Source of the DNA: JAFMDF01 sp039024375
GTDB taxonomy: Bacteria; Bacteroidota; Bacteroidia; Chitinophagales; Saprospiraceae
Assembly (NCBI GenBank): GCA_039024375.1
Contig: JBCCQK010000373.1
Location: forward strand, 1 to 8,667
Length of the DNA: 8,667 nt
Reading direction: 5' to 3'
The notes under the pieces are model-generated. The model worked only from the letters and a program-made list of their open reading frames with translations, searched no databases and was not told the DNA's origin. Made by a program: the position numbers and the translations under genes. Shown piece by piece: positions 1 to 8,540 of the stretch. The first letter of the stretch is position 1. Each line of letters starts with the position of its first letter.

Positions 1-104
1 AACATAGGCGATTCAATACACAGAACAAGAAACGAAACTCTTTATACATTGTTACATCGAATAGGACTGATAAAGAGGAGCTAGTTTAGAGAAAAATTGA
101 AACC
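1..104. other. Left-edge sequence, no supported gene
   Basis: Several frames stay open to the edge and none can be chosen. On the plus strand two frames run in from the edge and stop at 82-84 (TAG) and 87-89 (TAG); either could be the tail of a convergent gene. On the minus strand an ATG at 49-47, preceded by GTAACA, opens 16 codons (MYKEFRFLFCVLNRLC) to the edge and could begin a downstream gene. I see no convincing promoter or ribosome-binding site, and the stretch is too short to judge. Confidence 0.3.
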
Positions 105-136
105 AAAAAAGGGCATCCCCAAAACGGAGACGCCCT
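105..136 (-). terminator. Rho-independent terminator of the rpoB–rpoC operon
   Basis: In the rpoC direction, AGGGCGTCTCC (136-126), a 5-nt loop (125-121) and GGGGATGCCCT (120-110) form an 11-bp GC-rich stem with two G·U pairs, followed directly by T residues (109-105). The two wobble pairs would be A·C mismatches on the other strand, and the long T-run is only on this side, so the terminator acts on minus-strand transcripts. It lies about 115 nt past the rpoC stop, which suggests rpoC is the last gene of its transcript. Confidence 0.92.
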
Positions 137-158
137 AATTCTTTTAAAAGTATCTTAG

Positions 159-177
159 CACAAGTCAGAGACTTGTG
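159..177. repeat. Short palindrome downstream of rpoC
   Basis: CACAAGTC at 159-166 and GACTTGTG at 170-177 form a perfect 8-bp stem with a 3-nt loop. It is the third palindrome in a row after rpoC and has a similar GTC/GAC core. On the plus strand a run of seven T (183-189) follows after five bases, so it could be a weak terminator for a convergent gene left of the window. In the rpoC direction no T-run follows. Confidence 0.65.
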
Positions 178-193
178 TTACCTTTTTTTGTAC

Positions 194-260
194 GACTCTA
201 GAGAGTCGTGATACAAGCTACTGATACGACTCTGGAGAGTCATAGTACGGCTATTGATAC
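194..260 (-). repeat. Tandem duplication covering the rpoC 3' end
   Basis: Two imperfect copies, 260-228 (33 nt) and 227-194 (34 nt), match at about 27 of 34 positions when aligned by hand. Both begin GTATCA(A/G)TAG and end with a GACTCTC(C/T)AGAGTC palindrome. The first copy includes the last two rpoC codons and the stop (TAT CAA TAG); the second repeats these as TAT CAG TAG outside the gene. Each copy can form a short hairpin: 8 bp at 225-244 with one G·U pair in the transcript, and 7 bp at 192-209. Confidence 0.8.
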
Positions 261-3200
261 TCCTCAATATCTTCAAATTGTGCGGCACGAGCTTGTTGCG
301 CTTCGTGTTGCTCTTTGGTCGTAACCCACAATTCTTTGTAACGTTTCATACCGGTACCGGCAGGAATCTTCTTACCGACGATGACGTTTTCTTTCAAGCC
401 TTCTAGGAAGTCTCGCTTGGCGCCAATGGCGGCGGTACTCAATACCTTCGTCGTTTCTTGGAACGAAGCGGCGGAAATCCAACTCGCTACCCCCAAAGAA
501 GACTTGGTAATACCTTGCAATAACGGACTAGAGGTCGCAGGAATCGCATCTCTAAATTTACAGATGGAGCGGTCGTTTCGCTTCAAGTAGGAGTTTTCCT
601 CTCTGATTTGACGCAACGTCACCAATTGTCCTGGACGTAATTTCGTAGAATCACCGCTGTTGGTGATGTACTTCTTATCGAAAATCCAGTCGTTTTGCTC
701 TAAGAAATCGTACTTCTCAACTGCTTCCCCTTCTAAGAAAGTGGTATCCCCCGCATCTTCGATTTGTACTCGTCGCATCATCTGACGGACGATTACTTCG
801 ATGTGCTTATCGTTGATGGTAATACCCTGAGAACGGTAGACTTCTTGTACGCCGTTCACTAAGTAGTATTGTACGGCGAAAGGCCCTTTGATATTCAAAA
901 TATCTCTTGGTGCCGTCGAACCATCGGATAGCTGCGTTCCTGCCCGTACGAAGTCTCCTTCTTGGACTAAGATGTGCTTAGACAAACCAACTAGGTACTT
1001 TCTTCTTTGCTCGTCCTTAGATGTCACAATGATTTCTCGGTTACCCCGCTTGATTTTACCAAAAGCAACAACCCCGTCAATTTCGGAAGTCACCGCAGGA
1101 TTAGATGGATTTCTGGCTTCGAATAACTCCGTTACCCGTGGCAGACCACCCGTAATATCTTGAATCTTACCCAGTTTTCTAGGAATCTTCACGATTCTAT
1201 CGCCCGCTTTTACGGCCGCACCGTCTTCTACGGAAATGTAAGCCCCCACGGGCAAGTTGTAGTTTCTCAACTCCTCACCAGCAGCAGAAATAATCTTAAT
1301 CGTTGGGATAACCCGCTTATTCTTGGATTCGATAATGACCTTTTCGGCAAAACCCGTTTGGTCGTCTCTTTCCGTTCGGAACGTTTGCCCCTCGGTAATC
1401 GCATCGTACTTAACGATACCGTTAAACTCGGAGATAATCACGTTGTTGAATGGGTCCCACTCACAAATCTTATCTCCTTTCTTAATGGTTTGACCGTCTT
1501 CAATAGCAATGGTCGCACCGTAAGGAATATAGTGAGAAGAGTACTGACGCTTGGTCTTTGGGTCAACGATTCGGACTTCACCCGTTCTCGCCAATACAAC
1601 CGTCGTCTTGTTACCATCTTCGTCCACATTCTGCACCGTTCGCATACTATCGAATTCCACTTTACCGTCAAACTTAGATAGCAAGCTAGATTCCGTCTTG
1701 GAAACCGATGCCGTACCACCCACGTGGAAGGTACGAAGGGTCAACTGTGTACCCGGTTCACCGATGGATTGCGCAGCGATAATACCGACCGCATCTCCCA
1801 TTTCGGCGATTCGACCCGTTGCCAAGTTTTTACCGTAGCACTTTCGACAAACGCCCCGCTTTACGCTACAAGTCAATACCGAACGGATAGTCACCATTTC
1901 GATACCTTCATCGTCGATGTATTTAGCCGTTTTCATCGGAATGTATTCGCCCGCATCAAGGATTAATTCATCCGTCACGGGGTGCTTCACTTCGTGCAAC
2001 GTGTAGCGACCTTCGATTCTATCCGCTAGAGATTGGATGATTTTTTCGTTCTCCTTCAAGGCGTAAGTATCAATTCCTCTTAACGTCTCACAATCTTCTT
2101 CTTTAACCACTACGTCCTGTGCAACGTCCACCAAACGTCGAGTCAAGTAACCTGCATCGGCCGTTTTCAATGCCGTATCGGCCAAACCTTTCCGCGCACC
2201 GTGGGTAGAGATAAAGTATTCCAACACCGACAATCCGTCCACGAAGTTCGATAAGATGGGGTTTTCGATAATCGCTCCACCTGTATCGCCCGATTTCCGT
2301 GGCTTAGCCATCAATCCTCTCAATCCACACAACTGCTTAATTTGCTGACGAGAACCCCGTGCGCCGGAGTCCAACATCATCCAAACCGAGTTGAATCCGT
2401 CTTTATGTGTCGCCAATTCGTCCATCAACTTCATGGTGATTTCGTTGTCACCAGTCGTCCAGATGTCGATAATCTTATTGTAGCGCTCGTTGTTGGTAAT
2501 CAATCCCATTTCGTAGTTACCCCACACTTCTTCGACCTCTTCTTGCGATTCGGCTAGGATTCTTGCCTTGTTCGAAGGCGTAATCAAATCCCCCAAGTTG
2601 AACGACAAACCTCCTTTGAACGCCCACAAGAACCCTAGTTCTTTGATAGCATCCAAGAATAGAGCCGTTGCACCGAAATCCGCTCTTTGGATAATCTTCG
2701 CAATTACTTTTTTCAAAGCCCGCTTGGTCAACAATTCGTTGATGAAAGGCACTCGACCGGGAACAACGGAGTTGAATAGTACCCGTCCACAAGTCGTCTC
2801 CACTCGCTTGGTAATCAACTCACCGTTTTCATCTTCAAAATTATCCACCCGTACCGTAACGGCAGCGTGTAGGTCCAGTTTGCCTTCGTTGTAGGCAATC
2901 ATCACCTCCTCGGGCGAGTAGAACGTACCACCCGCACCTTTTACTTTTCCTTGCTTCCGCTCCTTCGTAATGTAGTATAGTCCCAAGACCATATCCTGCG
3001 AAGGTAGCAAAATGGGCGAACCGTCCTGTGGGTTAAACATGTTGTGCGCCGAAAGCATCAACACTTGTGCTTCCAGAATCGCTGCTTGACTCAAAGGCAC
3101 GTGTACCGCCATCTGGTCACCGTCGAAGTCGGCGTTGAAGGCACCACAAACAAGCGGGTGCAACTGAATCGCCTTACCTTCTACCAACGTGGGTTGGAAT

Positions 3201-4552
3201 GCCTGAATCGACAATCGGTGTAACGTTGGGGCACGGTTCAACATGATGGGGTGACCCTTCAAGATATTTTCTAAGATTTCCCAAATAACGGGGTCTTTTC
3301 TATCAACTAGTTTCTTAGCTGATTTTACAGTCTTAACGATACCTCGCTCAATCAACTTTCGGATAATGAACGGCTTGAACAATTCCGATGCCATCCCTTT
3401 TGGTAAACCACATTCGTGCAGTTTCAAGGAAGGTCCCACTACGATAACCGAACGACCAGAGTAATCTACCCGCTTACCCAATAGGTTCTGACGGAAACGT
3501 CCTTGCTTTCCTTTCAAAATATCAGAAAGCGACTTCAACGCCCGACCACCTTCGGCCTTCACGGCGTTCGACTTACGAGAGTTGTCAAATAGCGAATCGA
3601 CCGCTTCTTGCAACATCCGCTTTTCGTTCCGTAGGATTACCTCGGGTGCTTTGATTTCCAATAATCGCTTCAACCGATTGTTTCGGATAATCACCCGACG
3701 GTACAAATCGTTCAAATCTGAACTAGCAAATCGGCCACCATCTAAAGGTACTAATGGACGCAATTCTGGTGGAACAACGGGTAAGTACTGAATCACCGCC
3801 CACTCGGGTCGGTTTTCCATACGAGTCTGTCCGTCTCGGAAAGCTTCCACTACGCGCAATCGCTTCAATGCTTCCGACTTTCTCTGCTGAGAAGTTTCAT
3901 TGGTTGCTTGGTGACGTAGGTCGTAAGACAATTGGTCTAAGTCCAAACGCATCAACAAGTCCTTCACGGCGTCGGCCCCCATTTTGGCGATGAACTTATC
4001 TGGATGCTCATCTTCTAAAGACTGATTTTCCGCAGGCAGAGAATCCAAGTGCTCCAAATATTCTTCTTCCGTCAACAAGTCCATCTTACTCAATTCACTC
4101 TCCTTCGCTCCTGCTTGGATGACGATGTATCGCTCGTAGTAAATGATGGTCTCCAATTTCTTAGAAGACAATCCTAAAAGGTAGCCAATCTTGTTGGGTA
4201 AAGACTTGAAAAACCAGATGTGCACAACGGGTACGACCAACTTAATGTGTCCCATCCGCTCTCTACGTACTTTCTTTTCCGTCACCTCCACTCCACATCG
4301 GTCACAAACGATTCCTTTGTATCGAATCCGCTTGTACTTACCACAGTAACATTCGTAATCTTTGACGGGGCCGAAAATACGCTCACAGAACAAACCATCT
4401 CGCTCTGGCTTGTAAGAACGGTAGTTGATGGTTTCGGGCTTTAGCACCTCTCCGTATGACCGTTCTAAAATATCATCGGGCGAAGACAAACTAATCGTGA
4501 TGCTTTCGAATCGCTTTTGCTCCGCTTTATTAAAATTCTTTCTAAATGCCAT
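251..4552 (-). CDS. rpoC: DNA-directed RNA polymerase subunit beta' (RpoC)
   Basis: Beta' subunit of core RNA polymerase, 1433 aa, close to the usual length of the family. Visible in order: N-terminal zinc ribbon with C68, C70, C83 and C86; clamp helices that bind sigma region 2 at about 281-324; lid and rudder region at 338-373; catalytic NADFDGDQM at 473-481, whose D475, D477 and D479 hold the active-site magnesium; bridge helix at about 775-812; second zinc site C821, C895, C902 and C905; trigger loop at about 921-949 with the catalytic histidine H943. The trigger loop is followed by a large insertion (about 950-1130, matching SI3 of E. coli) before the loop's second half resumes at DITGGLPRV (1132-1140). 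The short insert KSGDTGG (753-759), absent from E. coli, looks like Bacteroidota. The start is ATG in an A-rich context (aacaataaATG) with no adjacent Shine-Dalgarno; the stop is TAG. It lies 160 nt after rpoB. Identification is certain. Confidence 0.99.
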   Translation of the reverse strand: MAFRKNFNKAEQKRFESITISLSSPDDILERSYGEVLKPETINYRSYKPERDGLFCERIFGPVKDYECYCGKYKRIRYKGIVCDRCGVEVTEKKVRRERMGHIKLVVPVVHIWFFKSLPNKIGYLLGLSSKKLETIIYYERYIVIQAGAKESELSKMDLLTEEEYLEHLDSLPAENQSLEDEHPDKFIAKMGADAVKDLLMRLDLDQLSYDLRHQATNETSQQRKSEALKRLRVVEAFRDGQTRMENRPEWAVIQYLPVVPPELRPLVPLDGGRFASSDLNDLYRRVIIRNNRLKRLLEIKAPEVILRNEKRMLQEAVDSLFDNSRKSNAVKAEGGRALKSLSDILKGKQGRFRQNLLGKRVDYSGRSVIVVGPSLKLHECGLPKGMASELFKPFIIRKLIERGIVKTVKSAKKLVDRKDPVIWEILENILKGHPIMLNRAPTLHRLSIQAFQPTLVEGKAIQLHPLVCGAFNADFDGDQMAVHVPLSQAAILEAQVLMLSAHNMFNPQDGSPILLPSQDMVLGLYYITKERKQGKVKGAGGTFYSPEEVMIAYNEGKLDLHAAVTVRVDNFEDENGELITKRVETTCGRVLFNSVVPGRVPFINELLTKRALKKVIAKIIQRADFGATALFLDAIKELGFLWAFKGGLSFNLGDLITPSNKARILAESQEEVEEVWGNYEMGLITNNERYNKIIDIWTTGDNEITMKLMDELATHKDGFNSVWMMLDSGARGSRQQIKQLCGLRGLMAKPRKSGDTGGAIIENPILSNFVDGLSVLEYFISTHGARKGLADTALKTADAGYLTRRLVDVAQDVVVKEEDCETLRGIDTYALKENEKIIQSLADRIEGRYTLHEVKHPVTDELILDAGEYIPMKTAKYIDDEGIEMVTIRSVLTCSVKRGVCRKCYGKNLATGRIAEMGDAVGIIAAQSIGEPGTQLTLRTFHVGGTASVSKTESSLLSKFDGKVEFDSMRTVQNVDEDGNKTTVVLARTGEVRIVDPKTKRQYSSHYIPYGATIAIEDGQTIKKGDKICEWDPFNNVIISEFNGIVKYDAITEGQTFRTERDDQTGFAEKVIIESKNKRVIPTIKIISAAGEELRNYNLPVGAYISVEDGAAVKAGDRIVKIPRKLGKIQDITGGLPRVTELFEARNPSNPAVTSEIDGVVAFGKIKRGNREIIVTSKDEQRRKYLVGLSKHILVQEGDFVRAGTQLSDGSTAPRDILNIKGPFAVQYYLVNGVQEVYRSQGITINDKHIEVIVRQMMRRVQIEDAGDTTFLEGEAVEKYDFLEQNDWIFDKKYITNSGDSTKLRPGQLVTLRQIREENSYLKRNDRSICKFRDAIPATSSPLLQGITKSSLGVASWISAASFQETTKVLSTAAIGAKRDFLEGLKENVIVGKKIPAGTGMKRYKELWVTTKEQHEAQQARAAQFEDIEEYQ

Positions 4553-4566
4553 TTATTGTTGGTTGG

Positions 4567-4604
4567 CAGTTGATTGTCAGAATCCTCCGAAAATGAATCA
4601 ACTG
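4567..4604 (-). promoter_or_regulatory. Small hairpin with GGAGG loop in rpoC leader
   Basis: A perfect 9-bp inverted repeat (cagttgatt at 4567-4575, aatcaactg at 4596-4604) encloses a 20-nt loop. In the transcript the loop contains GGAGG (4588-4584), a perfect Shine-Dalgarno core, but 31 nt upstream of the rpoC ATG, too far for normal initiation there. I see no ATG, GTG or TTG at a suitable distance after it. The hairpin ends 14 nt before the start codon. It may be a translational control structure or accidental; no riboswitch family is recognised. Confidence 0.5.
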
Positions 4605-4632
4605 TTATTAAAAAATGGTTGATATTTCTTGT

Positions 4633-4710
4633 TATTCGTTACTCGTTATTTGTGATTCGGAATTAGACGTTGACCACGAATAACGAATCACAAATAACTA
4701 ATAACAAATA
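4633..4710 (-). repeat. Long hairpin of inverted heptamers between rpoB and rpoC
   Basis: Arms 4633-4659 and 4684-4710 flank a 24-nt loop. The inner 15 bp (GTTATTTGTGATTCG at 4645-4659 against 4684-4698) is perfect. The outer 12 positions have three mismatches, two of which become G·U pairs in the rpoB–rpoC transcript and one A·G. That gives a 27-bp stem in mRNA, starting two nucleotides after the rpoB stop. Each arm is a tandem of 7-bp units: GTTATTC, GTTACTC, GTTATTT, GTGATTC at 4631-4658, and the same kind inverted on the other side. The first T-run after the hairpin is about 17 nt away, so it is not a classical terminator. Possible roles are RNase III-type processing, 3' end stabilisation of rpoB mRNA, partial attenuation, or a dispersed repeat with no role. 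Confidence 0.85.
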
Positions 4711-4712
4711 CA

Positions 4713-7700
4713 CTACTCAAACTTAATATCCAGTGCCAAACCTCTCAATTCGTGTACTAATACGTTGAAAGATTCGGGGATATTGGGTATCGGAAGGTTG
4801 TCGCCCTTCACAATCGCTTCGTAGGCTTTGGCCCGACCGTTGATGTCGTCCGACTTGATAGTCAACAATTCTTGTAGGATGCTGGAAGCACCGAAGGCTT
4901 CTAGTGCCCAAACTTCCATCTCACCGAAACGCTGACCACCGAATTGAGCTTTACCACCCAAGGGTTGCTGTGTAATCAAAGAGTAAGGTCCAATTGAACG
5001 GGCGTGCATCTTATCATCTACCATGTGCGATAGTTTCAACATGTAGATAACTCCAACCGTTGCTTGCTGGTGGAATCTATCTCCCGTTTCACCGTCGTAC
5101 AAGTACGCCTGACCCAAAGAAGGTAAATCTACTTGTTGGATGTACTCTTCGATTTCGTCCATGCTGGCTCCGTCGAAAATAGGCGTTGCGAATTTCACAC
5201 CCAATTTCTCACCTGCCCAACCTAATACCGTTTCGAAAATCTGTCCTAAGTTCATCCGAGAAGGTACACCTAGTGGGTTCAATACGATGTCCACTGGCGT
5301 TCCGTCGGGTAAGAAAGGCATATCTTCTTGACGAACGATTCTCGATACGATACCTTTGTTACCGTGTCGTCCCGCTAACTTATCTCCCACTTTCAACTTA
5401 CGCTTCTTGGCTAGGTAAACCTTCGCCAATTTCAAGACACCTGCGGGCAATTCGTCACCAATACTGATGTTGAATTTCTCCCGCTTGTACTTACCAACTT
5501 CTTCGTTCAACTTAATATTGTAGTTGTGCAATAAGTTGGCAATCAAGCGATTGGTGTGCTCATCGTCCGTCCAGTTGCTGTAATCAACCGTTGTATAATC
5601 CAATTCCTTCAATAAGGCCTGAGAATACTTCGTACCCGAAGGAATCAACGTTTCGTTATAGACACTCTTTACTTTTTTGGCAGTCTTTTCTTTCACCAAA
5701 ACAAGTAATTTATCCACTAAAATCGTCTTCAATTCGTTGACGGTAATAGCGTGTTGGTCTTCCAACTTCATCAACAATTCCTTCTCTTGCGACTTCTGGA
5801 TTTTGTCCTTTTTCGCCCGAGCGAACAACTGTTTATTGATGATGATACCCTTCGTGGACGGTGGCGCTTTCAAAGAGGCATCTTTTACGTCTCCCGCTTT
5901 GTCCCCAAAGATGGCTCGTAGTAACTTCTCTTCTGGCGTTGGGTCAGATTCCCCTTTCGGCGTAATCTTACCAATCAAAATGTCGCCTTCTTTGACCCAA
6001 GCACCGACACGGATAATTCCGTTTTCGTCCAAATCTTTGGTGGAATCTTCACTGACGTTTGGAATATCATTCGTCAATTCTTCTTCTCCCAACTTAGTAT
6101 CTCGAACGTCCAATTCAAAGTGCTCGATGTGTAAAGAGGTAAAGACATCATCTTTTACCACCCGCTCAGACAATACGATGGCATCCTCAAAGTTGTATCC
6201 CTTCCAAGGCATGAAGGCTACCTTTAGGTTCTGACCAATGGCCAACTCACCTAACTGCGTACCATAACCATCACAAAGAATCATTCCCTTGTGTACTCTA
6301 TCGCCCTTTCGAACAATAGGCTTCAAGTTGATACAAGTCCCTTGGTTCGTTCTGCGGAATTTCACCAATTTATAGGACTTTCGATTGTCTTCAAAAGAGA
6401 TTAATTTCTGCTCTTCCGTTCTATCGTACCGAATGACGACCTCCGTTGCATCCACGTATTCTACCACTCCATCCCCTTCGGCGTTGATTAACATTCGCGA
6501 GTCACGTGCCACTTTTCCTTCCAAACCCGTTCCGACAATCGGCGAATCTGGTCGCAATAATGGTACCGCTTGACGCTGCATGTTCGACCCCATTAAGGCT
6601 CGGTTCGCATCATCGTTTTCCAAGAAAGGAATCATGGAAGCCGATACCCCAACAATTTGGTTCGGTGCAACGTCCATGTACTCAATTTCCGATGGTCCCA
6701 AAACGGGGAAATCACCGTGCTCTCGACACTTAATTCTATCCGTAATGAAAGCTCCTTTTTCGTTCAAAGGCGCATTCGCTTGTGCTACTTTCGCAAAATC
6801 CTCTCCTTCCGCCGATAAATAAATTGGCTCTTCGGCGTAGTTCACCGCTCCTTGGGATACTGCTCGGTACGGTGTTTCCAGAAAGCCCATTCGGTTGACC
6901 TTTGCGAAAACACAAAGCGTTGAAATCAAACCAATGTTCGGTCCTTCGGGCGTTTCAATCGTACACAATCGACCGTAGTGCGAGTAGTGAACGTCTCGAA
7001 CCTCGAAACCCGCTCTTTCTCTTGACAGACCACCAGGTCCTAACGCAGAAATTCTCCGCTTGTGCGTAATTTCCGAGAGTGGATTGGTTTGGTCCAGAAA
7101 CTGCGACAACTGGCTCGTTCCAAAGAAAGAGTTGATAACGGAAGAAAGCGTTCTAGCGTTAATCAAGTCAATGGGTGTAAAGACTTCGTTGTCCCGAACG
7201 TTCATTCTTTCCCGAATCGTTCTAGCCATCCGTGCTAAACCGACACCAAACTGAGCGTACAACTGCTCTCCTACCGTTCGCACTCGACGGTTGCTCAAGT
7301 GGTCAATATCGTCGATTTCCGCCTTTTGGTTCATCAACTTCACCAAATATTGGACAATCTTGATAATATCTTCCTTCGTTAGTACCAAGGTCTCTTTGTC
7401 AATGTCTTGCTCTAACTTTCGGTTGATTTTATATCGACCAACTTCCCCCAAGTTATATCGCTTATCGGAGAAAAACAATTTGTCAATGATACCTCTCGCC
7501 GTGTCATCATCCGGTGGGTCAGTACCTCTTAGTTGACGGTATATATGTTGCACTGCCTCAATTTCCGAACTGGCAGGGTCTTTTTGTAAGGTATTGTAGA
7601 TAATTGAGTAATCTTCCTCAATGTCATCCTTTTGAAGGATAATAGTTTCTGCGTCAGAATCTAAGATTTGCTCAATGTTCGACTCGTCTAAGATAACGTC

Positions 7701-8534
7701 CCGCTCTAGGATAATTTCGTTCCGCTCAATCGTCACTACCTCTCCCGTGTCTTCGTCCACGAAATCTTCCGTCCAACTTCTCAATACCCGTGCGGCCAAT
7801 TTTCGACCGATGGACACTTCTAGCATATCTCTCGTCGCTGGTACCTCGTCCGCTAAACCGAAAATGTCCAGAATCGCTCTATCCGTATCGTAGCCAATCG
7901 CTCGCAACAAAGTCGTAACGGGGAACTTCTTTTTACGGTCGATGTAGGCATACATTACCGTATTGATGTCCGTCGCAAATTCCATCCAAGCTCCCTTGAA
8001 AGGAATCACTCTAGCAGAATAAATCTTGGTTCCATTAGGGTGAAAACTTTGTCCAAAGAATACCCCTGGCGAACGGTGTAACTGCGTTACGATAACCCGC
8101 TCTGCACCGTTGATGACAAACGTTCCTTTCGGCGTCATGTAGGGGATATTTCCTAGGAAAACATCCTGTACGATGGTTTGAAAATCGAGGTGTTCTTCAT
8201 CGTTACACGATAGACGTAACTTCGCTTTTAATGGTACACTGTAGGTCAAACCACGGTGCATACATTCTTCGATGCTGTATCGAGGTGGGTCGATGAAGTA
8301 ATCTAGGAATTCTAAGACGAAGATATTTCTTGCATCTGTAATCGGGAAATTTTCTTGAAATACGCGGAATAAGCCTTCGTTCGTTCGATTTTCCGGCGTC
8401 GTTTCCAACTGGAAGAATTCTTGAAATCCTTTCAATTGAATTTCCAACAAGTCCGGATACGAATCGGGCAATTTAATTTTGCCAAAGCTAATCCTACGCT
8501 CTTCAGCTGTTTGTTTTGCAGCTTCTACGGTCAT
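4713..8534 (-). CDS. rpoB: DNA-directed RNA polymerase subunit beta (RpoB)
   Basis: Beta subunit of core RNA polymerase, 1273 aa from the ATG at 8534. It forms one pincer of the polymerase and contributes to the active site and the rifampicin pocket. Seen: protrusion and lobe in the first ~450 residues, with an insertion at about 255-365 in the place of E. coli SI1; the rifampicin region GTSQLSQF to RISAL at 472-498 (nucleotides 7041-7121); a charged, helix-rich insertion at about 882-1020 in the place of SI2; GDKLAGRHGNKG at 1050-1061 with the active-site lysines K1052 and K1060; and the C-terminal clamp. Rifampicin-contact residues are wild type: Q478, D481, H491, R494 and S496, equivalent to E. 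coli Q513, D516, H526, R529 and S531. I therefore infer susceptibility at the target. An in-frame GTG at 8543 would add three residues, but it overlaps the AGGTG ribosome-binding site, so the ATG is preferred. The stop is TAG. First of the pair, probably co-transcribed with rpoC. Confidence 0.99.
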   Translation of the reverse strand: MTVEAAKQTAEERRISFGKIKLPDSYPDLLEIQLKGFQEFFQLETTPENRTNEGLFRVFQENFPITDARNIFVLEFLDYFIDPPRYSIEECMHRGLTYSVPLKAKLRLSCNDEEHLDFQTIVQDVFLGNIPYMTPKGTFVINGAERVIVTQLHRSPGVFFGQSFHPNGTKIYSARVIPFKGAWMEFATDINTVMYAYIDRKKKFPVTTLLRAIGYDTDRAILDIFGLADEVPATRDMLEVSIGRKLAARVLRSWTEDFVDEDTGEVVTIERNEIILERDVILDESNIEQILDSDAETIILQKDDIEEDYSIIYNTLQKDPASSEIEAVQHIYRQLRGTDPPDDDTARGIIDKLFFSDKRYNLGEVGRYKINRKLEQDIDKETLVLTKEDIIKIVQYLVKLMNQKAEIDDIDHLSNRRVRTVGEQLYAQFGVGLARMARTIRERMNVRDNEVFTPIDLINARTLSSVINSFFGTSQLSQFLDQTNPLSEITHKRRISALGPGGLSRERAGFEVRDVHYSHYGRLCTIETPEGPNIGLISTLCVFAKVNRMGFLETPYRAVSQGAVNYAEEPIYLSAEGEDFAKVAQANAPLNEKGAFITDRIKCREHGDFPVLGPSEIEYMDVAPNQIVGVSASMIPFLENDDANRALMGSNMQRQAVPLLRPDSPIVGTGLEGKVARDSRMLINAEGDGVVEYVDATEVVIRYDRTEEQKLISFEDNRKSYKLVKFRRTNQGTCINLKPIVRKGDRVHKGMILCDGYGTQLGELAIGQNLKVAFMPWKGYNFEDAIVLSERVVKDDVFTSLHIEHFELDVRDTKLGEEELTNDIPNVSEDSTKDLDENGIIRVGAWVKEGDILIGKITPKGESDPTPEEKLLRAIFGDKAGDVKDASLKAPPSTKGIIINKQLFARAKKDKIQKSQEKELLMKLEDQHAITVNELKTILVDKLLVLVKEKTAKKVKSVYNETLIPSGTKYSQALLKELDYTTVDYSNWTDDEHTNRLIANLLHNYNIKLNEEVGKYKREKFNISIGDELPAGVLKLAKVYLAKKRKLKVGDKLAGRHGNKGIVSRIVRQEDMPFLPDGTPVDIVLNPLGVPSRMNLGQIFETVLGWAGEKLGVKFATPIFDGASMDEIEEYIQQVDLPSLGQAYLYDGETGDRFHQQATVGVIYMLKLSHMVDDKMHARSIGPYSLITQQPLGGKAQFGGQRFGEMEVWALEAFGASSILQELLTIKSDDINGRAKAYEAIVKGDNLPIPNIPESFNVLVHELRGLALDIKFE

Positions 8535-8540
8535 AAGAAA

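Noticed and set aside
1160..1681. Plus-strand open frame of 173 codons antisense to rpoC
   Set aside because: Fully inside the conserved SI3 part of rpoC; its translation resembles no family I know, and nothing suggests independent constraint.
3110..3136. Possible intein in the catalytic NADFDGD motif of rpoC
   Set aside because: The motif is uninterrupted and both proteins have normal length, so there is no intein or intron.
4633..4710. The intergenic hairpin as an intrinsic terminator between rpoB and rpoC
   Set aside because: The stem is AT-rich and the nearest T-run (minus strand, 4615-4610) is about 17 nt away, unlike the true terminator at 105-136. Full termination here would also cut off rpoC, for which I see no promoter.
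4631..4710. CRISPR array
   Set aside because: The repeats are 7 bp with no spacers and are inverted rather than direct across the axis.
5677..6234. Plus-strand open frame of 185 codons antisense to rpoB
   Set aside because: It lies wholly inside rpoB, has a serine-rich, low-information translation typical of antisense frames, and has no start signals. A by-product of rpoB codon usage.
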